Assembly (NCBI RefSeq): GCF_030295325.1
Contig: NZ_AP027059.1
Span: 2,042,637 to 2,106,636 of the forward strand
Source of the DNA: Haliovirga abyssi
Lineage (GTDB): Bacteria; Fusobacteriota; Fusobacteriia; Fusobacteriales; Haliovirgaceae
Reading direction: 5' to 3'
DNA: 64,000 bases
Part shown: one piece after another, positions 26,016-36,115 of the stretch
Layout of the letters: each line of letters opens with the position of its first letter
Numbering within the stretch: position 1 is the stretch's first letter
Made by a program: the position numbers and the translations under genes
The notes under the pieces: model-generated
Databases searched by the model: none
Seen by the model: only the letters and a program-made list of their open reading frames with translations
What the model was told of the DNA's origin: nothing

Positions 26016-26933
26016 CTAAAATATTTCCATTGATAAATATCTTTCTCCTGTATCTGGTAAAATTACTACTATTTTTTTCCCACTGTTCTCTGCTCTTTTT
26101 GAAATTTCAATTGCCGCATAAACAGCTGCACCAGAAGATATTCCTGCTAATATTCCTTCTTTTTGTGCTAGTAATCTCATTGTTTCAAATGCATCTTCAT
26201 TTTTAACTTCAAATACCTCATCAAATATATTTACATTTAATACATCAGGTAAAAATCCTGCTCCAATTCCTTGTATCTTATGAGGCCCAGGCTTTCCTCC
26301 TGATAATATTGGTGACCCTTCTGGCTCTACTGCTACTATTTTTACATTTGGAAGTTTTTCTTTTAGTGCTTCTCCTACTCCTGTTATCGTTCCACCTGTT
26401 CCTACTCCTGCTACAAATATATCTATATCATTATTCATATCATTTAATATTTCTATTCCTGTTGTTTCTCTATGTACTTTAGGATTAGCTTTATTTTCAA
26501 ATTGACTTGGAACAAAACTATTTTTATATTCTTTTGATAATTCTGCCGCTTTATTAATTGAACCTTTCATTCCTTCTACACCTGGAGTAAAAACTATTTC
26601 TGCTCCATACGCCTTTAATATACTACTTCTCTCTCTGCTCATTGTATCTGGCATTGTTAATATAAGTCTATATCCTCTAACTGCACAAACCATAGCAAGT
26701 CCTATTCCAGTATTTCCACTTGTTGGCTCAATTATAACTGTATCTTTATCAATTAATCCCTCTTTTTCTCCAGCTTTTATCATTGCGAATGCTATTCTCT
26801 CTTTCACACATCCACCTGGATTAAAAGACTCTATTTTTACATACAGTTCTGCATTCCCATTATTTATTTTATTTAATTTCACAATTGGAGTTTTTCCTAT
26901 AAGCTCCAATATATTATTGTAAATTTTACCCAT
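26016..26933 (-). CDS. cysK: Cysteine synthase (O-acetylserine sulfhydrylase)
   Basis: A 305-residue PLP enzyme, full family length. The PLP lysine is Lys44 in NPGGCVKERIA, where most homologues have GGSVKDR. The substrate loop PTSGNTGIGLA and the phosphate-binding GVGTGGTITG are intact. It makes cysteine from O-acetylserine and sulfide in the cytoplasm. It lies downstream of metY and an Rrf2-family regulator. In Bacillus the Rrf2 regulator CymR is modulated by CysK, which makes this grouping suggestive. A gap of about 280 bp with two repeats separates it from metY, so it may have its own promoter. Confidence 0.95.
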   Translation of the reverse strand: MGKIYNNILELIGKTPIVKLNKINNGNAELYVKIESFNPGGCVKERIAFAMIKAGEKEGLIDKDTVIIEPTSGNTGIGLAMVCAVRGYRLILTMPDTMSRERSSILKAYGAEIVFTPGVEGMKGSINKAAELSKEYKNSFVPSQFENKANPKVHRETTGIEILNDMNNDIDIFVAGVGTGGTITGVGEALKEKLPNVKIVAVEPEGSPILSGGKPGPHKIQGIGAGFLPDVLNVNIFDEVFEVKNEDAFETMRLLAQKEGILAGISSGAAVYAAIEISKRAENSGKKIVVILPDTGERYLSMEIF

Positions 26934-27049
26934 TTTACACCTCCATTTATTGTACGATTTTCCAGTATTGGATTTTATCTTTCTTTGATAATTCTACAAT
27001 CTATTTTTATATAATTTTCTTTACTTTATTTAATTTTGTTTTAGAATTT

Positions 27050-27076
27050 GGGCGAACACACAGGTTCGCCCCTACA
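27050..27076. repeat. GTAGGGG-type intergenic palindrome
   Basis: GGGCGAAC and GTTCGCCC form an 8-bp stem with a 6-base loop. On the minus strand it is preceded by TGTAGG. Its GC content is far above the surroundings. Relatives lie at 45462-45483 and 45524-45550. Confidence 0.8.
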
Positions 27077-27110
27077 GTTATTATATGACAAAATAAATAT
27101 TTCTTAACTT

Positions 27111-27210
27111 AGGAATGGCTTAAAAATAACATTCCCATTTTGCTTTAAAATACGCAATGTTTTAAGCGTTTTTATAACAAAATATGAGAACATTATTTTT
27201 TAAACGTTCC

Positions 27211-27211
<1 letters not shown>
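27111..27211. repeat. 100-bp inverted-repeat element immediately after metY
   Basis: The outer arms (about 26 bp, starting AGGAATGGCTTAAAAATAAC and, on the other strand, AGGAACGTTTAAAAAATAAT) are imperfect inverted repeats. Inner arms around CGCAATGTTTTAAGCG can also pair. It begins at the last base of the metY stop codon. It may act as a terminator or be a small non-autonomous element. Confidence 0.7.
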
Positions 27212-28509
<1,298 letters not shown>

Positions 28510-28543
28510 CTATTGTAATTAAAATTATTTCGTTATTTCTCCT

Positions 28544-28969
28544 TTAAATATAAAACATATTTACTGTTTTATTTTTATATTTATCTATTATATCTTCTAA
28601 CGTTATTCCTTTTAAAAATTCATAAATTTTATCATCTAATTTCATCCAAACTTCTTTTTCTAATATTCCATCTAATGTTTCACTGTTATAATCTTCATTG
28701 TAGCTTTTTAAATCTTTTTCTAAAATATTTAATATTTTATATATTGTTATTTCAGAAGGCTTTTTTTTCAAATAGTATCCACCTTTAGAGCCCTTTACAC
28801 TTTGCAGACAATCTAAGGTTTTTAGCGATATAAATATTTGTTCTAAATATTTAATTGAAATATTTTCTTTTTCTGAAATTTCTTTTATTGTAACTTTTCT
28901 TTTATTATAATTTAATGATAAATATGCCATAGCTCTTATCCCGTATTTACTTTTAGTAGATATAAACAT
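28544..28969 (-). CDS. Rrf2-family regulator (CymR-like)
   Basis: A 141-residue winged-helix protein. KSKYGIRAMAYLSLNY and ISIKYLEQIFISLK are the Rrf2 recognition-helix block, followed by VKGSKGGYYLKKKPSEIT. Only one Cys is present, so it lacks the three cysteines that hold the Fe-S cluster in IscR. That fits a CymR-type cysteine-metabolism regulator. It lies directly upstream of metY and near cysK. A perfect dyad just upstream suggests self-regulation. Confidence 0.85.
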   Translation of the reverse strand: MFISTKSKYGIRAMAYLSLNYNKRKVTIKEISEKENISIKYLEQIFISLKTLDCLQSVKGSKGGYYLKKKPSEITIYKILNILEKDLKSYNEDYNSETLDGILEKEVWMKLDDKIYEFLKGITLEDIIDKYKNKTVNMFYI

Positions 28970-28986
28970 TATTTTATCTCCTTTTT

Positions 28987-29009
28987 AATCATACTAAATT
29001 AATATGATT
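28987..29009 (-). promoter_or_regulatory. Dyad operator upstream of the Rrf2 regulator
   Basis: AATCATA and TATGATT form a perfect inverted repeat with a 9-bp AT spacer, 18 bp before the start codon of the regulator. The place fits an autoregulatory site. Confidence 0.55.
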
Positions 29010-29073
29010 ACTATGTTAATAAAAGTGTACTGTTTTTTACAAGTTTTGTCAACTTCTTTTTGCGATTTTAATT

Positions 29074-29901
29074 TTATATCTCTATACTCTCATCATTTCC
29101 TCCAACTACATCTTCTAACTTTTGTAAAAATATAATGCCTTTTCCTTCTTGCTCTATGTCTATTCCCTCATTTTTCAGTACTCCCACTAATCTTTGAGCG
29201 TATTCTTTATCTTCTGTTATTCCAATTAATATCTTTGAAGATATATTTTTATCACTAAACAGAGCAAAACTATTTAAAAAAGGTATATCAAAAAACATTT
29301 TTCTAATTCCATATGTTGAATCTATTATTGTTGGATTAACTAATCCAGTTTCTATAGCTAATTCCATTACTTTATCAAATTCTATCACTTTATTTATTAT
29401 TATTGTAGCCAAATATTTATCTTTTTGCTCTTTAGTTTTTACAATTTCGACTTTTTCAAAATCAGATATAAGCTTTATTACATCTTCTGGTACATCTGAA
29501 TTTATCAATGATTTTTTTATCTCCTCTTTACTTAAAAATCTTGCTATTTTTGCCATAATATTTAAATAAGTTTTGCTATCTTTTCCTACACCTATACAAA
29601 ATATTAGATTTACTTTTTTATTAAATCCACCATATTTTATTCCATCTTTTGATATTATAACCACAATAAAATCTTTTTTTACAATATCACTTTTAATATG
29701 AGGCATTCCTATACCTTTTGCTATTTCTGTACTCATTTGATTTTCTCTTTCCCAAATTTCTTTCAAAAAAACATCTTTATCCTCAATATATCCCTTTGAT
29801 AATACCAATCCTGCTATTTTTTCAAAAAGTTCTTCTTTATCTGTTATTTTACATTTTGTTATTATTAACTCTTTATTTATTATATTCTTTAAAACCCCCA
29901 T
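29074..29901 (-). CDS. PTS EIIA (fructose/nitrogen type) domain protein
   Basis: A 275-residue protein. Residues about 5-145 form a PTS EIIA type-2 domain with the phosphoacceptor His in AKGIGMPHIKSD. The C-terminal 110 residues have a mixed beta/alpha pattern (YLATIIINKVIEFDKVM ... LVGVLKNEGIDIEQEG) resembling small PII-like signalling folds, but no family is certain. I start it at the ATG at 29901, which overlaps the stop of the CBS gene (TAATG) and has GGAGGAGG just before it. The in-frame Met ten codons upstream has no such site. Third gene of the antiporter operon, it probably regulates transport by phosphorylation state; no PTS sugar permease is near. Confidence 0.8.
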   Translation of the reverse strand: MGVLKNIINKELIITKCKITDKEELFEKIAGLVLSKGYIEDKDVFLKEIWERENQMSTEIAKGIGMPHIKSDIVKKDFIVVIISKDGIKYGGFNKKVNLIFCIGVGKDSKTYLNIMAKIARFLSKEEIKKSLINSDVPEDVIKLISDFEKVEIVKTKEQKDKYLATIIINKVIEFDKVMELAIETGLVNPTIIDSTYGIRKMFFDIPFLNSFALFSDKNISSKILIGITEDKEYAQRLVGVLKNEGIDIEQEGKGIIFLQKLEDVVGGNDESIEI

Positions 29902-30368
29902 TATTTTTCCTCCTCCTTTATCTTTTTCCATCCAATTATGATTTCCAAAACATTTAAATCTCCAATAACTTCCCTATTTTCATTCATCACAGGTAATTCC
30001 TGCACATCAAATTTATACATTATTTTTACTGCTGTATCTAAACTATCTTTATCACTAATCCCTATATAATCTGTTTCCATAATATCATCAACTATATTTG
30101 CAGAAGCAAATTTTGACAATGAATAAAAATTTTCATTCCCACTTTTCAGATAAAAATCGCTATCTATCATATCGATTAATAATCTTTTTACTGCCTTTTT
30201 TAATGTAATATAACCTACCATCTCTTTTTTTGAATTTATAACATATATTGTTCTATTTATTTTATTATCCAAAAATAAATTTGCTACCTCTTCAATCTTT
30301 TTTCCCTTTTCTACTATTAATGGTTTTGTAATTTTATTTCTAACATCTTTTATTTTTATAGTTTTCAT
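29901..30368 (-). CDS. Tandem CBS-domain protein
   Basis: A 155-residue cytoplasmic protein with two CBS motifs. The first is about residues 15-75 (NRTIYVINSKKEMVGYITL) and the second about 90-150 (DIMETDYIGISDKDSLDTAV with VQELPVMNENREVIGDLNVL). CBS pairs bind adenine nucleotides and gate enzymes or transporters. It lies 10 bp after the antiporter gene and overlaps the EIIA gene, so it is probably a regulatory subunit of the antiporter. Confidence 0.88.
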   Translation of the reverse strand: MKTIKIKDVRNKITKPLIVEKGKKIEEVANLFLDNKINRTIYVINSKKEMVGYITLKKAVKRLLIDMIDSDFYLKSGNENFYSLSKFASANIVDDIMETDYIGISDKDSLDTAVKIMYKFDVQELPVMNENREVIGDLNVLEIIIGWKKIKEEEK

Positions 30369-30378
30369 AGTTTCCTCC

Positions 30379-31521
30379 TTAATTTTTAAATGCAGCCTTT
30401 AACATAAATGGCGTAGTTATTGCCGATACTATTACCATTAATACTACAGCTCCAAATACTGTATCTCCGATTATATGTTTAGCCATTGCCATATTTGCCA
30501 CTACAAGAGCCACTTCCCCTCTTGGAACTAATCCTATTCCTATTGCAACACTCCTTTTTATATTAAATCCACTAAATTTTGCTCCTAAACTACCTCCAAC
30601 TATTTTACTAATCATTGCAACTAAAACAAAAATTAGTGCGAAATACAAATTGAATTTTCCATTTCTTAAATTAGTTGTTAATCCTATATTTATAAAAAAC
30701 ATTGGAACAAAAATAGATTGTCCTATCTCTTTTATCCCTTGATCAACTTTATTTTTAGATTTTGTCTGTCCAATAGCTAATCCTGCAAAATATGAACCTG
30801 TTATTGCAGCCATTCCACTTATTTTAGCTCCCCAAGAATAGAGAAAGGACAATGCCAACCCCATTGAAACTTCTGTATCTTCAGAAGATGATTTCCTTGA
30901 ATATTCAAAAACTTTATTTAATACAAAGAATGCAATAAAACTAGCTATCGCAACATATATCACCATATCTCCTAATATGCCCATTGCATTTTTATCTCCC
31001 TGTCCTAAAAAACTAAATATAAAAGTTAATAATATTATCCCAATAACATCATCTAAAATTGCAGCTCCCATAATATTCATACCTTCTACAGTCCTAAATT
31101 TTTTCATATCCAATAAAGTCATCACTGTAACACTTACACTGGTAGCCGTCATTATTACTCCTATTACCAGCACTTCATTTAATGGCATATGAAAAGCTTT
31201 TGCTAATAATATTCCACTTATAAACGGTACTATAACCCCATTTGTAGATATAATAAGAGCACTTTTTCCTGATTTTTTCATACCTTCCATATCGGTTTCT
31301 AATCCTGCTTCAAATAACAGAAGTATTACTCCTATTTCAGAGAAAAACTCTATTATTACATTGGTTTTAATAAGATCAAACCCCGTTGGTCCTATTAGTA
31401 ATCCAATTAAAAGCATTCCTACAACTGGAGGTTGCTTATATTTTGTTGATATTCCAGAAAAGATTTTTGCTAAAATTATTATTATTGCAACGTGTGCTAA
31501 TAAATGCTGTGAAATTTCCAT
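30379..31521 (-). CDS. CPA2-type cation/proton antiporter
   Basis: A 380-residue inner-membrane protein with about 12 hydrophobic segments. KQPPVVGMLLIGLLIGPTG, FEAGLETDMEGM and GAAILDDVIGIILLTFIF (with the paired Asp-Asp of the ion site) are characteristic of NapA/KefB/GerN antiporters. RGEVALVVANMA near the C-terminus is also conserved. It lacks the C-terminal TrkA-N domain of KefB; the CBS and EIIA proteins encoded next may replace it. First gene of a three-gene operon. Confidence 0.9.
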   Translation of the reverse strand: MEISQHLLAHVAIIIILAKIFSGISTKYKQPPVVGMLLIGLLIGPTGFDLIKTNVIIEFFSEIGVILLLFEAGLETDMEGMKKSGKSALIISTNGVIVPFISGILLAKAFHMPLNEVLVIGVIMTATSVSVTVMTLLDMKKFRTVEGMNIMGAAILDDVIGIILLTFIFSFLGQGDKNAMGILGDMVIYVAIASFIAFFVLNKVFEYSRKSSSEDTEVSMGLALSFLYSWGAKISGMAAITGSYFAGLAIGQTKSKNKVDQGIKEIGQSIFVPMFFINIGLTTNLRNGKFNLYFALIFVLVAMISKIVGGSLGAKFSGFNIKRSVAIGIGLVPRGEVALVVANMAMAKHIIGDTVFGAVVLMVIVSAITTPFMLKAAFKN

Positions 31522-31602
31522 TTTTACCCCCTTTTTTTATTTTTTCCTATATTAAATTCTTCCATATAATTATTCAAAAGTCAAACTTTAATTTTAAATA
31601 GA

Positions 31603-31644
31603 AAAATAAGCTATATAACTATTATAAGTTATATAGCTTATTTT
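31603..31644. terminator. Strong terminator after the lipase-VgrG gene
   Basis: An 18-bp perfect stem (AAAATAAGCTATATAACT and its complement) with a 6-base loop lies just past the stop codon at 31646. The AATAAGCTA core is also the end sequence of the dispersed repeat family. Confidence 0.85.
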
Positions 31645-31645
31645 C

Positions 31646-34600
31646 TTATCCTAAATTTATCTTTCCGTTTCCTATTTCTATTCCTACTCCACCATTATCT
31701 AAAGTTAATTTATCATCTTTCATTTTTATTGCACTTCCACCAGTTGTGATATTTACTTTTTTATCATCCATAGTTATTGTGCTATCTTTATTATTTATTC
31801 CTATTTTACCATCTTTTAAAATTATCTCTTTTTCTCCTTTTGTTAATCCCACACTTTCTTCTGTTATTTCTACATAACTTTCATCATCTTTTCCTGTTAT
31901 TTTTATTGATTTAGAATCAAATCTAACCTCTTTTCCAAAACTTGTTCTGATTATTTTTACATCTGGGTCGTTGTCTATATCTTCAGTTTTACTACTTACA
32001 TTTCTTATACTTACTTCTCCTGCTTCAGCTCCAAAATGGACTTCTACTAATGTATCTTCTTCTGGTGTGAAATATGTACCTGTATACATTCTTTCTATTG
32101 GATAATAGTAACTCTTGCTTTCGTCATATTCATTTTCCATTTCTGTATATTCTATTTGTGCTTTATGTTGTTTTGATACTTTTTTTATTGTCCCTTTTAA
32201 TGTTAGTCCTGTTATACTTTCTTCTCTTTTTACTACTCCTATATTAAATTCATCTCGTCTTACAAATACTAAATCTGATTTTAATACTCCGCTTTCTTTG
32301 TATATCCTGTTTTTTATTAATAATAGCGAATCTTGTTTCCCTGTATTTACATCAATATTTATATTATATGGATTACCTATTGAAAACAGTTCTTCTCCTT
32401 TTATTTGAGGATATCCTTTTAATTTGTAACTATTTTCTATTGCTCTTTTTTTCATCTTTCTACTTAATAATAAATTCTTATTATCTATTGTTTTTTGACT
32501 ACTTCCAAATTCTCCTATTGCTATTCCTGCTACTGTTTTGGGATTTTTACCTTTACTATCATCCACTATTATTAAATCATTCTCTCTTCTTACTATTCTC
32601 TTTAAAAAATCCCAATCACTTTCTTTATATTGCACTTCTACTGGGTTTAATTCTGTTATTAACTCTTGTTTGTCTATATGACTATTAAATCCAAATGAGT
32701 ATTTATTTTGATAAGTTTCATTTAATTTACTTATTACATCTTCATATTTTGTACCAAGATTATGATATACTCTGTTTCTTTTTTCTTTTTCTAATTCTTT
32801 GCTTAAGGAATAACTTTTTATTTTTACCTTACAACTATTTTGCTCTATTTCCATAGAATGTTCATAAATTAATCCTCTAAATATAGGCTTATTATCATCT
32901 CCATATAATATTTCTATTCCTTGCTTTTCTACATTTAGAAATCTAGTTACTTCATCTGTATCTTCTCCTGCTATTATCCCTTCTATTTCTGCTACTGTGT
33001 GTTCATTTACTTCTTTTATTATTTCTAAATTTAATAAATTAACATATTTTATACCTTTTATTTTTACTTGATAATCCATAAATCCTTTGCCTAAATCTTC
33101 TTTTTTCTCTTTTGGTTTTTCTATTAAATCTATCCCTAAGTATCCTTCCATATAGTTGCTTATTGTTAAATAATCATCTAAATTATTTCCGTAATAATAA
33201 CGTAAATTACGGTCCATTAAGATAAGATTATCCCCATAATATTTGCAGCCTGTATCTCTATTTATTTTATCTTTTACTAGACTTTCTTCTTTATCTTTTC
33301 CTTTATATGTTCCGCTTATATCTTTTCCATCTGCTGTTACTTTAGAATTTTTTCCTATATTACGAATGTTATAATACTTATCTTTATATCCCAAACTTGA
33401 ATACAGCTCATAATCATTATTCGGTTTCTCTCTTTCTATATTTAAAAGATACTTTGATGGTGTTGTTATTTTTAGTGTTATCTCTTTCTCCTTAGTATCT
33501 ATCCCTAATTTTTCATTATAAATTATTACTTTCTTTTCATCTTCTTCAAAGCCTAATTTTAATTTTACTTCTCCTTTTTTAACTTCTAATTTTATTAATT
33601 CATCTATTTTATATCTTCTAAGTTCATCTTCTAATTGCTCTATTGAGTTTATTATTTTATATTTATTTAAATATTTTTCTATTAATTCTTTTTTCAATTT
33701 ATCTTCTTTGGAAAAATATTTATCTGTTCTTTGTTTTCTTTCTGGTAATTCTTTATATAATTTTTCACCTAACTCTTTCAATAGCACATCTCTTAAAAAG
33801 GCTGTATTTTCTTTATAATAGATTGCATAAAATAACTTTTCTTTTAATTCTTCATTATCCTTTATTCCTATATATTTTAATAATCCTTTTATATATGACT
33901 GTAAATAATCTTTATTTACTATTTCCATTATATCTTCTTCTTTTGCTATATGATCATATATACTCTTTCCACCTCTATTCTTTTCTTCTGTTTTTATATG
34001 TGGATAAAACATTGTTAATCCGTGATAAGCTCCTGCATCTAAATGGTTTGCTTCTTTTTCTTTTAACACTTTTAATAAATTCCCTACATATATCCCTTTA
34101 TTTTCCTCTTTTAAATTTTTATCTACTAAATATCTTTTTCCTACATGTTTAAATACTGTTCCTGTCACATCTTTTGATATTGAGTATGCTATTAAATTTA
34201 TATCTTTATTATAATAATTATCCATAAATATTTTTTTTCTCTCTAACAGTTCTATAGAATAATCTAATGAATCTTCACTTGTTAAACTGTTTTTTTCTAT
34301 CTCTATTTTGTTACTCTCATCCCAATGATTTAAGCCATTTGCATTACTTTTTAAATACTCGTCTAATCCTTTGCTTATTATGTTTTTTAGCTCTTCTTTT
34401 GTTGGAATTTTTATTAAACTATTTGGTATATCTACAAATTCTGTATTTAGTGATATAAGGTATGTTCCGTTCGTTTTTACAAAACCTGCCTGAATAAATT
34501 CTTTTAAGATATATTTCCCTTTTTCTCCTGTTGAATCAAATATCTCTTTCCATGATAATTTTGTTAAAATTGCCTCTGTCCCAAATAGTTCATATCCATT

Positions 34601-35200
34601 CATTCTGCTAAATCCTGCTACTCCTACTCCGTTCCATATTACTGTTTTTGATATGTTTTCTGCTCCTATTACTGATACGTATTGAGATAAGCCTCCGCCT
34701 AAGCTGTGCCCTGTTATTGATATTGTTTTGTGTTGATTATTTGGTGCATTTAATATTTTATTATAAAAATCTTCCGCTAATTTAAATTGTATCCCTGGCA
34801 TTCCACATACTATTTGACCATTTGTATATATATGTTCTTCCATAAAATTCTTAAAACTTTTTTTCCCGCCTACCTCTTTATCTGTTCCTCTATACGCTAT
34901 TACTATTTCATTGTCTTTTTCAAATGCTGCTGCATAAAATCCTTCATATTGAGCTTTTATATCTTCATGTTTCCCTTCGTATTCTCTTTTATATTTACTT
35001 AAATCAAATCCTTCTAATAACTTCCATCCTTCCATTCTTTCAGTAAAGTAGTTCCATCTTTGTTGACGTTCTGAATTGTTAAAATGGTGTTTTAATAAAA
35101 TATCTTTTAATGGGTTATTATTATCTTTATCCTCATACCTCTCATACGCCAAATCCGCCAATACTAAAAATTCTAAATCTTTTACATTTCCTCTTTCCAT
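31646..35200 (-). CDS. Lipase-VgrG fusion: putative contractile-injection effector
   Basis: A 1184-residue protein in three parts. Residues 1 to about 400 are a class 3 lipase-like alpha/beta hydrolase: the IAYRGTD oxyanion segment (101-107), the nucleophile Ser166 in TGHSLGGGLS, and a candidate His in AGAYHGLTMFYPH. Residues about 400-660 are a linker of unknown fold. Residues about 680-1184 look like VgrG/gpD: a gp27-like part (VAEIEGIIAGEDTDEVTRFL, EVQYKESDWDFLKRIVRREN), an OB-fold gp5-like part (GTYFTPEEDTLVEVHFG), and a repeat-rich beta-helix tip ending IEIGNGKINLG. The lipase domain is at the N-terminus, whereas most evolved VgrGs carry effectors at the C-terminus. An immunity-like lipoprotein gene ends 20 bp upstream. 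A phospholipase delivered by a type VI-like system is inferred; no secretion apparatus genes are visible. Confidence 0.82.
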   Translation of the reverse strand: MERGNVKDLEFLVLADLAYERYEDKDNNNPLKDILLKHHFNNSERQQRWNYFTERMEGWKLLEGFDLSKYKREYEGKHEDIKAQYEGFYAAAFEKDNEIVIAYRGTDKEVGGKKSFKNFMEEHIYTNGQIVCGMPGIQFKLAEDFYNKILNAPNNQHKTISITGHSLGGGLSQYVSVIGAENISKTVIWNGVGVAGFSRMNGYELFGTEAILTKLSWKEIFDSTGEKGKYILKEFIQAGFVKTNGTYLISLNTEFVDIPNSLIKIPTKEELKNIISKGLDEYLKSNANGLNHWDESNKIEIEKNSLTSEDSLDYSIELLERKKIFMDNYYNKDINLIAYSISKDVTGTVFKHVGKRYLVDKNLKEENKGIYVGNLLKVLKEKEANHLDAGAYHGLTMFYPHIKTEEKNRGGKSIYDHIAKEEDIMEIVNKDYLQSYIKGLLKYIGIKDNEELKEKLFYAIYYKENTAFLRDVLLKELGEKLYKELPERKQRTDKYFSKEDKLKKELIEKYLNKYKIINSIEQLEDELRRYKIDELIKLEVKKGEVKLKLGFEEDEKKVIIYNEKLGIDTKEKEITLKITTPSKYLLNIEREKPNNDYELYSSLGYKDKYYNIRNIGKNSKVTADGKDISGTYKGKDKEESLVKDKINRDTGCKYYGDNLILMDRNLRYYYGNNLDDYLTISNYMEGYLGIDLIEKPKEKKEDLGKGFMDYQVKIKGIKYVNLLNLEIIKEVNEHTVAEIEGIIAGEDTDEVTRFLNVEKQGIEILYGDDNKPIFRGLIYEHSMEIEQNSCKVKIKSYSLSKELEKEKRNRVYHNLGTKYEDVISKLNETYQNKYSFGFNSHIDKQELITELNPVEVQYKESDWDFLKRIVRRENDLIIVDDSKGKNPKTVAGIAIGEFGSSQKTIDNKNLLLSRKMKKRAIENSYKLKGYPQIKGEELFSIGNPYNINIDVNTGKQDSLLLIKNRIYKESGVLKSDLVFVRRDEFNIGVVKREESITGLTLKGTIKKVSKQHKAQIEYTEMENEYDESKSYYYPIERMYTGTYFTPEEDTLVEVHFGAEAGEVSIRNVSSKTEDIDNDPDVKIIRTSFGKEVRFDSKSIKITGKDDESYVEITEESVGLTKGEKEIILKDGKIGINNKDSTITMDDKKVNITTGGSAIKMKDDKLTLDNGGVGIEIGNGKINLG

Positions 35201-35220
35201 TTTTACTCACTCTCCTATTT

Positions 35221-36039
35221 TTATTTTTTGTAATTTCTTCTATAACCTAACAATTTTTCTATATCTTTTATTGATTTTATCTTATAATAATCCTGTTCTT
35301 CTATTCGAAGCCCAGCATAATTTTTTTTCCAATATTCCGTTACATCAAATTCGCTTGTCCAACTTGAAAACCAATTACTTACTTTCAATATATGGTCTAT
35401 ATCTTTATCTTTAAAAAAATCTTCATCATATATATTTATTGTTATACTTGCCCACTCTAAATTCTGATTTTTCAAATATTTAAACAGTTCCCATACTTCT
35501 TTTATAAAGGCTTCTTTCTTCTTTTTTGTGCTTACTACATCTTCAAAAATTAATATAAATATATTTACATGCATTTTATTTGGAATATTTTCAAAAAAGA
35601 AATCAAATTTTTTCCTTTTCAAAATTTTTAGTACCTCTCTTTTTTCATCATAGATATGTATTCCCATATTTCCCCAAAAATAAAGTTTTTTTTCTTTAAA
35701 TATCTTCTTTATTATTGATTTATAATATATTGTTGTTAAATTTGCTTCTTTTATCGAAGAATAATTTTCAATAACCCTTTCTTTTGGATCTTTTTTGACA
35801 AACGCAAAAAATGTCTCCTTATCTATATTATTCTCTTTTGGATATACCTCCAATACCCATTTACTTCTCTTGCCATCATAAAATATTCTCCTTATCTCAA
35901 ATTTTTCATCATATCTTGTTTCTAATTCATTCATTACTAATGACTTTATTCTTGCTTTTTCTTTTTTATTTTCACATCCTGTTAATAAAGTTGATGTTAC
36001 TAATAATAGCAGAATAAATAACAATATTCTTCTTTTCAT
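35221..36039 (-). CDS. Putative immunity lipoprotein 1 (partner of lipase-VgrG)
   Basis: A 272-residue lipoprotein with lipobox LLTGC (Cys22), so it is anchored to a membrane facing the periplasm. Residues 23-85 (ARIKSLVMNELETRYDEKF ... WVLEVYPKENN) and the segment around DEDFFKDKDIDHILKVSNWF are nearly identical to the lipoprotein at 37308. The middle (about 92-165) and the last 30 residues differ, a pattern expected of specificity regions. It lies 20 bp upstream of the lipase-VgrG gene. Periplasmic lipoproteins are known immunity proteins of type VI phospholipase effectors (Tle/Tli); the role here is by analogy. Confidence 0.7.
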   Translation of the reverse strand: MKRRILLFILLLLVTSTLLTGCENKKEKARIKSLVMNELETRYDEKFEIRRIFYDGKRSKWVLEVYPKENNIDKETFFAFVKKDPKERVIENYSSIKEANLTTIYYKSIIKKIFKEKKLYFWGNMGIHIYDEKREVLKILKRKKFDFFFENIPNKMHVNIFILIFEDVVSTKKKKEAFIKEVWELFKYLKNQNLEWASITINIYDEDFFKDKDIDHILKVSNWFSSWTSEFDVTEYWKKNYAGLRIEEQDYYKIKSIKDIEKLLGYRRNYKK

Positions 36040-36115
36040 CTTCTCAGCTCCTCTTTTTATTTTTTTGTTATCTATGATTTTAAAACTTAATTCTAATATT
36101 AAATTTTTTAATATC

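Noticed and set aside
29902-29931. Start of the EIIA protein at 29931
   Set aside because: The ATG at 29901 overlaps the upstream stop and has GGAGGAGG directly before it; the earlier Met lacks a site.
32115-34458. Plus-strand open frames opposite the lipase-VgrG gene
   Set aside because: Low-complexity, Leu/Phe/Tyr-rich translations typical of antisense frames of AT-rich genes, with no motifs or ribosome-binding sites.
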